Positions 55,512 to 64,000 of a stretch of DNA of 64,000 bases are shown here, piece after piece (position 1 is the stretch's first letter; each line of letters begins with the position of its first letter). The DNA lies in contig VCJN01001450.1 of NCBI GenBank assembly GCA_006384855.1, positions 40,700-104,699 on the forward strand. The letters run 5' to 3'. The stretch is from Tetraselmis striata (Eukaryota; Chlorophyta; Chlorodendrophyceae; Chlorodendrales; Chlorodendraceae). Made by a program: the position numbers and the translations under genes. Below the pieces are notes generated by a model. The model ran no database searches, was not told the origin of the DNA, and saw only the letters and a program-made list of their open reading frames with translations.

Positions 55512-56871
55512 TCACTGCCCGGCGCCCTGGCTGCTCGTCTGGACGTTTGTATTTTTTGCCCAATCCTCCCCATAATACTCTGTAACCATGTTGCTGATAT
55601 TATTCCTTTGCCTTACCAACCACTGCGCATAGCCATCGCTGCCTGCCATGCTCTTGGGCTTCTTGGCTCTTGGTTTTCGAAATATATATATGACCTTTTG
55701 TTTTCCACCTGACAGTGCCACCACCTTGCTCTGCACTGCTGCCTCCTTTTCATTATCATGCTGCACAGCCCGCTGTCTAGGCAACATAGTTTTGTCTGGC
55801 TCCTCCGCTGCTGCCTCCTCCACCGCTGTCTCCTCCGCCGCTGTCTCCTCCGCTGCCGCCTCCGCTTCCAGCTCCATTGTCTCCTGCTCCGGTGACGCCG
55901 GCCTCTCCTGTGAGTGTTGCAGCAAGAGCTCCTGCAGTCCCTCCATCTCCCGCTCGCCGTCTGATAAGCCAATGCTCCTTTCGCTGCCCTCCTCCCTATG
56001 CACGCTGCCCATAGACACGTTGTCGGCTCCGCCGCTGCCATCATCGTCGCTGTCCACGTGCAGCTCGCGCCCGCCGTCCTCGTCGAGTTGCTGCGGACCT
56101 TTCGCTGGCGACAGGGCCATCAGCTCGTCGTCGTCGCCACCCTCCTCGTCCTCGTTGTGCACTAGCTCCGCATCTGCCTCAACCTCACTTGCCACGGCTT
56201 CCGCCACAACCTCCGCGAGCGCTCGCAAGCGGTGCGCAGTTGCCTCGTGCTGCTCCTCGGCTTCCCTTTCCTGCTCCGCACCCTCCTCATCTTCCGACAC
56301 ATCACCGTCGCTCTCCGCAGAAAACACACCCCTGTCACGCAGCCGGTGGTGGCGTCTCCGCATACACTTGTACAGCTTGCGCCACTTCCGAGTTCTCTGC
56401 CCCTAGCTGCAGCACTAGACGGCCGCTGTGCGCTTCGAGGTCCTTCAACTTTTCTCTACGCTTGCTGTTTTTGTTGCGCTCGACAACAAGCGCAGCGTGC
56501 AGCGATGCTACCGTAGCTTTCAGCCTCACGTTTTCCCGGTCCGTCGCTGCCGGAACTGGTTGCACCTCCTCCCTCGCCACTGCTTGCACTGGCAGCGGCG
56601 GCAGTGGTGCCCCCCCCCCCCCCCCCCCCGTCGCCCTCGTTAGACGCATACTCGGAAGCGGCCGACTCCACCCCCTCAACACTTTGCGGGGGCTTCCAAA
56701 GTTGTACTGCCGCTTGACCCGCTTCTTGCGACCGCCACCCGCCATGATGACCGCAACCCACGCACGCCCATCACCCGGGGTAAGTGTTAGCTGCCTAGAA
56801 GTGTTGGCCGGGTGCATGGCAGCATGGGCGTCCCCCGAGGGGGCGCTCATGGCCGGTTCCACTGCAACCAA
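55512..56871 (-). CDS. Unrecognised acidic protein(s), probably mobile-element related
   Basis: Two overlapping minus-strand frames. The first (56871-56335; internal ATG near 56744 giving MAGGGRKKRVKRQYNFGSP) is basic and then coiled-coil (ENVRLKATVASLHAALVVER), with a poly-Gly run encoded by the C-run at ~56610-56629. The second (open from about 56404, through ATG 56363, to 55512) starts QRTRKWRKLYKCMRRRHHRL, is strongly acidic in the middle (DGDVSEDEEGAEQ, runs of Glu-Ala-Ala) and ends GYAQWLVRQRNNISNMV. They may be one protein broken by a frameshift near 56335-56404, or two exons whose splice sites I could not place. No domain was recognised. Confidence 0.45.
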
Positions 56872-57117
56872 CTAGATGCGCTGCGCCGCCACAGCAGCAC
56901 AGCGCCATCCCGGCCCACCTCCCGACACTCGTGGCTCTGCGACGGCTTACAGCCGGTGACATCGGGGTGTATATGCCACAGGGATAGGGGTTACGGCCGG
57001 GGGATCAGATGCGATGAGGATAGTGTTGTTGTTATGTACTGATGATTAATACGATATCCCGTATAATCCTCTATCCGGCGGAAACGTACCATCGGTGCGG
57101 TGCCGTGCACGATAGAT

Positions 57118-57334
57118 CATGTTCTCAAAACCATAAAATCTCTCGTCGTTGCACCACCACTATTCCACACCACCTTTTGTTTACCCTAGTCTCTCTCCGA
57201 TGTTGAAACTGTCGCACTGGTTTCGGAGCAATGCGACAGTCTCAACAATAGAGAGAGCCTTAGACAAACAAAAGGTGATGTGCAATGGTGATGCAAAGAC
57301 GAGAGACTTCAGTGTTTTGAGAATAGAACAATAA
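57118..57334. repeat. ~220-bp imperfect fold-back
   Basis: The two ~105-bp halves are inverse complements with scattered mismatches. Inner arms run 57171-57221 and 57227-57277 (caccttttgttt ... aaacaaaaggtg), with a core tgttgaaactgtcgcactg facing caatgcgacagtctcaaca. The outer arms continue through tctctcgtc/gacgagaga and ttctcaaaac/gttttgagaa. It could be a MITE, a foldback element or a hairpin RNA precursor. Confidence 0.85.
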
Positions 57335-57352
57335 CGGTTTATCATAACGCTC

Positions 57353-57688
57353 ATCACATGGCAGCAATATATCGTACATATACTCATCGCGGTCTCATGT
57401 AGACATTGTACTAGTACTCGTACATATAGTACATGTACTCACTCGTAGTACATCGTACTCGTATAATTGTCACATCCCTCCCCCAGGCCCCGTGCGAGCT
57501 ATAAATTCTCGACATCAGTGGGGGTCGATCCGGTGACCTCTACAATAGGAAATCGATAATGGTGTTATAACAATGGGAATGATGACGTTCGACTCAATAG
57601 AACATCACTTCCCACATGGCAGCATTAATATATCGTAATATACTCATCGCAGTCGCAGGTACACATCGTACTAGTACTCGTACACATA
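57353..57688. repeat. Tandem repeat pair that served as pogo-element target
   Basis: Bases 57353-57475 and 57601-57688 plus 60293-60340 are two copies of one sequence (catggcagca, atactcatcgc, gtactagtactcgtacaca/ta, gtacatgtactcactcgtag). The first copy is uninterrupted; the second is split by the pogo-like element. Confidence 0.85.
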
Positions 57689-58096
57689 GCGAGAAAAGGC
57701 CCTATCTTTCAACATGCCCTATCTTTCAACACTTTCCCTAGAAGCCCTAGCAGTCCAGCCGTTGGGCCACTACTAGGAGCTGTCTATGGCGCGTCCGATA
57801 GCCCTTGAGTAGGGCTACCTTAGGGCGGAGGGCCGCCCCCGATGGACTTTCCTGGTGTGTGCCAGGCAGGGGTGAAGCGATGGGGGTCAGCATTTTTTCC
57901 GGGTCGCGGGAAAATAAATACGGGCGCGCGTTTCAACACATCAGAATCATCCGGCTGCACGCGGCCGTGCGTCGCCACTAACTCTCACCACCGTCCTTGC
58001 AGTGCCGCTAAGAGGCCGTGGTAGTCGTTCAAGGCGGGGCGTGGCTGGCCAAGTCCCTGGGGGACGACATAGCCGGCTCGCCAGTCAGCCAGCTCG

Positions 58097-59694
58097 ATGG
58101 CGGGTGGGCCATCGCGCGCCGCCATGCGCGGTCGTACGAGGGAAAGGTCGGGACAATTATCAGCGCGCTCGTCTGGCCGCCCACCCAAGAAGCACACGGC
58201 AACCCGCAAGGCCGCCACCGACGCAAAACGTGGGCGAGGTAGATCCCGTAAAGAACCCCTCAGTCAGTCGAGTGACCCCTCTAACGCTCGAGGTGACTAC
58301 AACGTCGGTGAGAAGGCGAAGCGCGCGCTGGAGCATGCTGTCAAACTTGTTCTTGCTGGTGTCGAAAAGCCGGCCAAAGCTGCAAAGAGCTGTGGCGTGA
58401 ACAGAACGACGCTTATCGCTGCTGTCAAGAGGGAAAGACGGGCTATGAAACAGGGCAAGACTCCTGTTGTTGCTGCTGGAACCCGCCCAACAACCATGAC
58501 CCGTGAGGACGAATCGTCGTTGGCAAAGTGCGTCCTGAACTGGGCAGACCGTGGGCTGGCGCTATGCAAGCGAACCGTCAAGAAGCACGCGCTGGACATC
58601 ATTAAAAGCCGTGGCTATGATAAAGACCCTGTCACCAAGATCTGGATCAAACGAGGGAAGATGTCTAGAAAATGGTTTCGCGGTTTCATGCGCCGCCACC
58701 CTGAGCTGCGTGCGCGGGTAGCTGACCGCTTTGACCCCAAGCGATGGCTTGTAACCAGAAAGGATATGCTCACACTATACAATGCCATCCCTGAATTTGA
58801 GAAAGAACATGGTCCGCTGGATCCTAGCCGAATTTTCAATCTAGATGAGACCTCTTTTAGACCTGATGGGAGGGTGGAGCGGGTCATCGCAAGGAAGGGG
58901 GCCAAGCGTACACACACGTTGCAGAACGCATCGCGGTTCTCCATCACTAATCTACCTGTCATAGGCGCTGATGTCACACAGCTTCCACCTCTTTTTATTG
59001 TGAAGGGGAAAAACATGCCAGATTGTTGGGACAAGCTAGACTTATCAAACACCATTCTGAGGGACGCCGAGCGTACAACACAGAAGAATGCGTGGATGGA
59101 CGGCGACCTCTACCACTACTGGGTAGAGACGGTGTTCCTGCCCTACACAGAGGAACTACGCCGCAGAGGCAAAATATTGCTGATCATTGACAACTTCAGG
59201 TGAGTAAGCTAGCTTGCACTTAGCGACTTCTACCAGCTCAAAAGATGGCATGGGAAACTTGCAATTATCATCTTACATTTATGTGTGGATTCTTATCCAG
59301 CAGGCACACCAGGGTTATTGCGGCGGAGTGCGCGCTGACTGCAACCCTCAGCGCAGAAGAGAGCCCTGGCAACCCCGCGCATGCAACGTTTCAAGGAGCC
59401 TTGCAGGCTGCAGCAGGCGGCCAGCCCGAACCCAAGCTACCCAAGAAGGTGACTTTGCAGAGGGCTGGCGCTGCCTTGGAGACAGCAGCGAAGGCAGAAG
59501 AAAAGAAGGAGCAGCAAGTAAACAAGGCAGAGCAGGAGGTGGCGAACGCCAAGTGCCGCAAGACAGAGTTAGCCGAAGCCGTGGCTGAAGCTGAGCTAAG
59601 TGTGCTAGGTGCCCACGTCAAGGTTGCGGACGCTAAGATCGCCGCAGGGCAGATTCAAGTGCGCGCTAGCGCCAAGATGCGCGTGACGAAATGA
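58097..59694 (+). CDS. Pogo-family transposase, DDE domain incomplete
   Basis: Exon 1 runs from ATG 58097 to 59199; the donor AG/GTGAGT is phase 2 and exon 2 resumes at 59304 after CAG, ending TGA 59694. The N-terminal part has a helix-turn-helix (VNRTTLIAAVKRERR), then RKWFRGFMRRHPELRARVAD typical of the CENP-B/pogo binding region. The DDE nuclease part shows FNLDETSFR (first Asp), VIGADVTQLPPLFIVKGK and LLIIDNFR (second Asp). Instead of the expected block with the third acidic residue, the protein passes into an Ala/Glu/Lys-rich helical tail (KAEEKKEQQVNKAEQEVANA). The third acid is not visible, so catalytic competence is doubtful. The start could lie further downstream. Confidence 0.75.
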
Positions 59695-59829
59695 GCGTTT
59701 TTGATAGCAGCGACAGTGAGGAAGGCGAGGACGAGATAGAGGAGAAGGAAAAGGAGGATGGGGAACAGGGCGAGGACGAGCTGAACCTTGCCTACATAGA
59801 TGAGGACGGCGAGTGGCTGAACTGGTAGC
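59692..59829 (+). CDS. Small acidic ORF overlapping the transposase stop (ATGA)
   Basis: ATG at 59692 overlaps the TGA of the transposase (ATGA) and opens a 45-codon frame, MSVFDSSDSEEGEDEIEEKE ending DEDGEWLNW and TAG. It is strongly acidic. It may be the transposase's own tail displaced by a one-base change, or a chance frame. Confidence 0.35.
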
Positions 59830-60382
59830 AAGTAGGTGCTACGAATTTGTAAGGTTCAGCCCCCCCCCCCCCCCCCCCCCCGGGCCGAGATCCCGCCCTC
59901 GTCCGCCTTCATCACCCACTCATCAAGCGTCCCCCAGCCCAGCATACGGAATCGCGGACTCAGAACCGGAGGGGGGGGGGGGGGGGGGGCGCAGTACCAA
60001 GGCGGATAGGGCGGCGAGCACAGCAAAGAGGGCGGGCTCGGCGGAGATGTCGAAAGTGTTGAAAGATAGGGCCGCCCGGGTTACCGCACCCCTGCCATGA
60101 CCCATACGGCTAGCCAATAGGCATGCAACCCTTACACGAGCACCATTGACCACGCCCGACCGCCCACACCTAGGGCAACTTTAGGGCTTGGATCGGTGGG
60201 GTTTGTGCCATTGCGGCTGCTTCCTGGGTCCTGTGGCAGGGCAGGTGGTGGCAGGATGCCAAAAATGTGTTGAAGATAGGGCCGTTTCTCGCTAGTACAT
60301 GTACTCACTCGTAGTATATCGTACTCGAATAGTTGTCACACACAAAGCATTATGGCATTTGGCACATTTGGCATTCATACTC

Positions 60383-60565
60383 ATTTATGCTTAAATTTGG
60401 TCAGCTTTCGGTTACTTTGGATTTTTAGCTTGGCGCCATTCTACCGGAGCAAGCCAATCCAAGCCAGAACAATGGTCAACTTTCGTCAACTTAGGATCAA
60501 CTTCGATTTTTTTGCTTGGCGCTATGCCATATCAAGCAAGTCCAAGCAAGCTCCGGAGTGCAGGC

Positions 60566-60605
<40 letters not shown>

Positions 60606-60871
60606 ACGACAAACATAGTACAATAATGCGGGACAACAAGGTGCACGACGTCCAAGTGTTGCGGCCTTTTCACCCGGGCAGGGAATAAGATGTATAACAA
60701 TGTTCACCGGGCTAAAACGGTGAAATTGCTGATACTACAACAAACTGCCCGCCTTTCCCAAGGGCACAAACGCAGCTGAGGTCCATTCACTAGAATGTTT
60801 CGGTGACTATGTCACACACAGCGTCAAGGTAATCCCGGCCTTTCAGCCCGGGTCAATATGTCAACTGAAGG
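60383..60871. repeat. Dispersed ~490-bp repeat, copy 1
   Basis: Homologous over its length to 61595-62084. It starts with tttttgcttggcgc-type motifs, passes through a (CA)17 tract (60570-60603) and ends near tcccggcctttcagcccggg. Non-coding. A partial copy lies at 60953-61118. Confidence 0.8.
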
Positions 60872-60952
60872 ATCTGAAGTTCATACCGATGTGTATTGGC
60901 GCTTTGAATGTGTCGTTTATTTTCGTTAATTTGCCTTTGCTCTTATTTGGTA

Positions 60953-61118
60953 AACTTCCAGTCAAAATTATCTTTTTTGCTTGGCGCAATGTCGGACCAA
61001 GCGAGTAGTTCAGGCCTCAACTTTGACCAACTTTGGACCAGCTGTGGATCGACTTTGGTTTTTTTGCTTGGCCCTATGCCAAAGCAAGCCAGTCCAGGCT
61101 CCGGAGTGCAGGTATTTA
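60953..61118. repeat. Partial copy of the same dispersed repeat
   Basis: Carries only the first third (tttttgcttggcgcaatgtc, caactttggaccagctg, ggctccggagtgcagg) and stops where the (CA)n tract begins in the full copies. Confidence 0.75.
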
Positions 61119-61594
61119 GTTCTTCTCATAATCGAATATGAACACAATCTTTACATATATATGCACACGTGTTACATGGCTGTACATTGCATTATTTGCA
61201 AATGAAGATGAGCTGTATAAAATGGCATATCACGTATTCACGTAAATCAATCGGTTGCAGGCGGACTAACCCATTGAAGTCCCGTGTTTCTGTACGGAGG
61301 TCGAAAGTAGTAATTACAACGGTACCATTACAGCAAGGGGGTACAAATCAGATCTCTGAACAATGTTTTGGCATACTCCCATTTTGCATTCAAATGATGT
61401 ATATTTGAAGAAATGTTGTGCAAGCCATACATGTTCTTCCCATAATGTGTCTTTCATGTCATGAAAAACATGAACATAATGAATGAACATGACGATTTGC
61501 AAAATAAATTGAGTTTTTATTAGAATTTGTCAAAATAGATTTGCAAGATATATATATGTTCCAATCCCTACCTGGAATTTATCCTCATCTGCCT

Positions 61595-62084
61595 GTTGTA
61601 CTATTTGGTCATCTTTCGGTCAACTTCATTGGATATTTTGCTTGGCGCAATGCCGGAGCAAGCCACTCCAGGCTTCAACTTTGGTCAACTCTGGATCAAC
61701 TTCGGTTTTTTTTCTTTGCCCTATGCCATAGCAAGCCAGGCTAGGCTCCGGAGCGCAGGCACGTAACACACACACACACACACACACACCACTGCAAACC
61801 GCGTGCAAAATGCGGGACAACTAGGTCCACGACGTCCGAGTGTTGCGGCATGTTCACCGGGGCTGGGAATAAAGTATACGGTACTGTTTACCGGTGGGCG
61901 CAGGCCTAATTGGCAAAACTACTTATACTACAGCAGACTGTCTGCCTTTCCCAAGGGCAAACACAGCTGTGGGCGATTTATCAGCGCAGGACTTTCCGGT
62001 GACTGTCTTAGAGACATACCCAAGGCAATCCCGGCCTTTCAGCCCTGGTCAATATGTCAACGGAGTTATCTTGCACAGGTTTCG
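61595..62084. repeat. Dispersed ~490-bp repeat, copy 2
   Basis: Matches 60383-60871, including the (CA)n tract (~61767-61790), gcgggacaac, tgcctttcccaagggca and ggcaatcccggcctttcagc. It encodes nothing recognisable and probably belongs to a non-autonomous element family. Confidence 0.8.
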
Positions 62085-64000
62085 TAGTATGCCATGTCTT
62101 TCTGCAAACATTACACATCCCCCAAGTTCTGTGTTCATTACATGTGATAGGCTTCAGTTGTGATGTGGAGAAGACTCAATCACAAGCGTAATTTTGTTAC
62201 TTCAATCATGTAAATGCGATGATAGAAAATCTCAAAAATTGCCGTCCGAAAATTTGTGTAAATATATTCCACGTTCATACAACCTCAAACCTTTATTATC
62301 ATACTGCTACATGTCACGCAACAAGGAAAACAATGACGACGCCGGTGCAACAATATTTTGCATAAATGTATATATTCAGTAAAGGAGATTGAATTACGGT
62401 GGGGTGCCATGCCGGCAGTTACTTCGAGTATCGTTAAATGTGTAAAAACTCATACGGAAATCAACCAAATTATTTCAATACATGAAAGACCCACAACATG
62501 CCTATAGACACCGAAAAGGAATATATTCTGCAGCAATGAAGGAAAGTGCGGGAGCCGCGCAACATCGGGGCAAGGGCGGCGAGGACGTTGCGTGGCACAC
62601 GCTGATCGGAGGTCAAAACCGGCGACACCACATAGCACGTTCGCGAACGAGGGAGCGGGTACGCAGACCAAATCCCGGAAAAGAAAGCCGTTCACAGTTC
62701 GGAGGATAAAGAGCTAAAAGGACCATGGCGTTGCAGTAACATACCTCATACACGCGGACGACGTTTCAGTCCGCGCGATGTGCACTAGTGCCGACCACGA
62801 CTACACATGCAGTTTGCCATGATAACGCTACAAGTGCTTCCCGTTTGACACGACATAGATTAGCGGAGTCTCTCACATATATGTTGTGTGGAGAGGGATC
62901 GTTCGAGCGATGACGAACGAGGACGACACGGCTGTGAAACATACCGCACAATGGTGCACGACGCAGCCCGCTCTTTAGCCGCGCCGCAAGAACGCAAGCG
63001 GCGATGTGGAGGATCGCTGCTTCGCTATCGCAAAGGTGCGCCTACAAGGTCGAAGGTACTTGCACCTACTCGCCAGTAGTGCGTCGACGATAACACTACC
63101 TCTCCTTTCGAGTGCCTGCGCGGTAGGAGTGCGTATGCGGCGGGAGGACCGCGCGTGTGGGGTAGTCGGGTAGAAAGCAATATTGTTCTCTGCACCAGCC
63201 GATTGCTTACACGGTTGCTACATGCGGCCACCAACGACGACGCTGGCAAACGCTGCGACTCTCATATTTCGTTATATAGTATCTAATGTCACCAATCAAG
63301 TTAGGGCCGCCACCCTAACCCTACCGAACCATACTGAGAAATGTAGAGGTTTGAATTACTCTGGGTTAAGTAAGACATGTGTTACCCGACGTTACAAATT
63401 CCGCCTTAACTATGCGGCTAAAACGCTACAGCCGTGTGCCCACATCCCTCCCTCACCTTTTTATGCCGCCCCGCGACGCAGCGGTGTCTCCACCTTCTGC
63501 CTTTGCGCCAGTTTCCAGTTAGCGCAACGACATCGAGACTCTCGCTCGCAGTCTCGCAAGGTGACACACGATCTCACACGACGACGTTAGACACCGGCCG
63601 CGCTCGCCGCGATTGCAATTACGACAGCATTCCGTGCGTACTATGGACAACACACGGTTGCCCGCCGACATGGAGGGGGAGGCGGTGGAAGCAACGGCGC
63701 GAGTTCGATAGCTTGCACCGCTAGCCTCACCGCGCTAGTGCATCGGGTGATGCTTCGGCCCGACGAGCTAGACTCTCGCACCTCTTCCATTCAACAACCC
63801 CCACAGCAGAAATCTGTTAGCTGACGGCCTCGAGGTTGACGACGAGGGGGACCTCCCCCCCCCCCCCCCCTCCCCCGGCTTCCTTGCAATATCTCCCGGC
63901 CGCGCGCATTCGTCGACCCGCGCGGCTGGATCGACTAGCTGCCGCGCGCATACGTCGAGTTCTCCCCCGGCGGCAAGACTCACTACCCCCGGCTGCGGAA
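62085..64000. other. Unannotated right end
   Basis: No gene, RNA or element boundary was recognised. Open frames are short and inconsistent. A C-run lies at ~63857-63870. Confidence 0.45.

Larger units (their letters stand above)
57689..60292 (+). mobile_element. Pogo-like DNA transposon with TA target duplication
   Basis: The ends are inverted repeats: left GCGAGAAAAGGCCCTATCTT from 57689, and right end reading inward GCGAGAAACGGCCCTATCTT from 60292. Both ends are flanked by TA (57687-57688 and 60293-60294), the Tc1/mariner/pogo signature. The motif gccctatctttcaaca is doubled next to the left end (57698-57730) and has an inverted subterminal copy at ~60053-60071, likely transposase-binding sites. 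The 2,604-bp interior carries one spliced transposase gene. Confidence 0.9.

Noticed and set aside
55648..56406. Plus-strand Ser/Cys/Leu-rich open frame of 252 codons
   Set aside because: It is the low-complexity antisense of the acidic minus-strand frame (Glu/Ala repeats read as Ser/Cys) and has no domain.
63305..63335. Telomere-like ccctaaccctac
   Set aside because: Only about two units, with no array; it is chance or a tiny interstitial remnant.

Overview
The window is nuclear DNA of a eukaryote, most likely a green alga (Chlorophyta). Several things point there. The protein-coding genes are GC-rich and densely split by short GT-AG introns, and many donors read GTGCG or GTGAG. The motif TGTAA, the usual green-algal polyadenylation signal, lies about 115-155 bp after two of the stop codons. 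Poly(G)/poly(C) runs, (CA)n and (CT)n tracts are abundant. DIRS-type and Tnp2-type elements of the kind known from volvocine algae are present. One gene resembles microtubule inner proteins of cilia, so the organism is probably flagellated. There is no prokaryotic operon structure. Splice models were built by eye from GT-AG sites and reading-frame phase; they are not backed by transcripts.

Layout. 1-2.1 kb: unresolved, repeat-containing. 2.1-14.0 kb (+): one 20-exon gene for a leucine-rich-repeat protein of about 1,896 residues with a C-terminal IQ motif. 14.0-17.0 kb: intergenic, many G/C runs. 17.07-19.06 kb (-): unrecognised multi-exon gene. 19.9-21.84 kb (+): six-exon ZIP zinc transporter whose 3' end has been amplified into five 217-bp tandem copies (to 22.88 kb). 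23.9-25.09 kb (+): small protein with a GYSGFVP motif. 26.27-27.69 kb (-): two-exon protein with an exonuclease-X-C-terminal-like motif. 28.45-32.12 kb (+): CCR4/nocturnin-type endonuclease/exonuclease/phosphatase protein. 32.62-37.13 kb (-): membrane-anchored NADPH diflavin reductase, closest in motifs to methionine synthase reductase, with two in-frame flavodoxin (FMN) domains produced by a ~970-bp tandem exon duplication.

From 37.5 kb onward the window is mostly mobile DNA. There is a Ty3-type LTR element (37.55-38.66 kb) reduced to its LTRs and the end of integrase, with an almost complete tRNA copy including CCA at its primer site. A decayed reverse-transcriptase element follows (39.7-43.0 kb). 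A Tnp2/CACTA-like transposase gene (44.3-47.6 kb) is split by a TRIM-like LTR insertion with a perfect 5-bp target duplication. A decayed DIRS-like element carries gag, RT-RNase H and tyrosine recombinase (48.5-53.3 kb). A 43-bp minisatellite (53.6-54.07 kb) and two unrecognised minus-strand coding regions (54.3-56.9 kb) come next. They are followed by a ~220-bp fold-back (57.1-57.3 kb), a complete pogo-like DNA transposon with TA target duplication (57.69-60.29 kb), and dispersed ~500-bp non-coding repeats (60.4-62.1 kb). The last 1.9 kb shows nothing recognisable.

The host genes (LRR-IQ, ZIP, MIP-like, exonuclease-like, CCR4-like, reductase) are functionally unrelated neighbours, as expected in a eukaryotic genome. 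The most unusual objects are the double-FMN reductase with a 24-bp hairpin over one splice donor, the tRNA-carrying LTR element, and the amplified 3' end of the ZIP gene.
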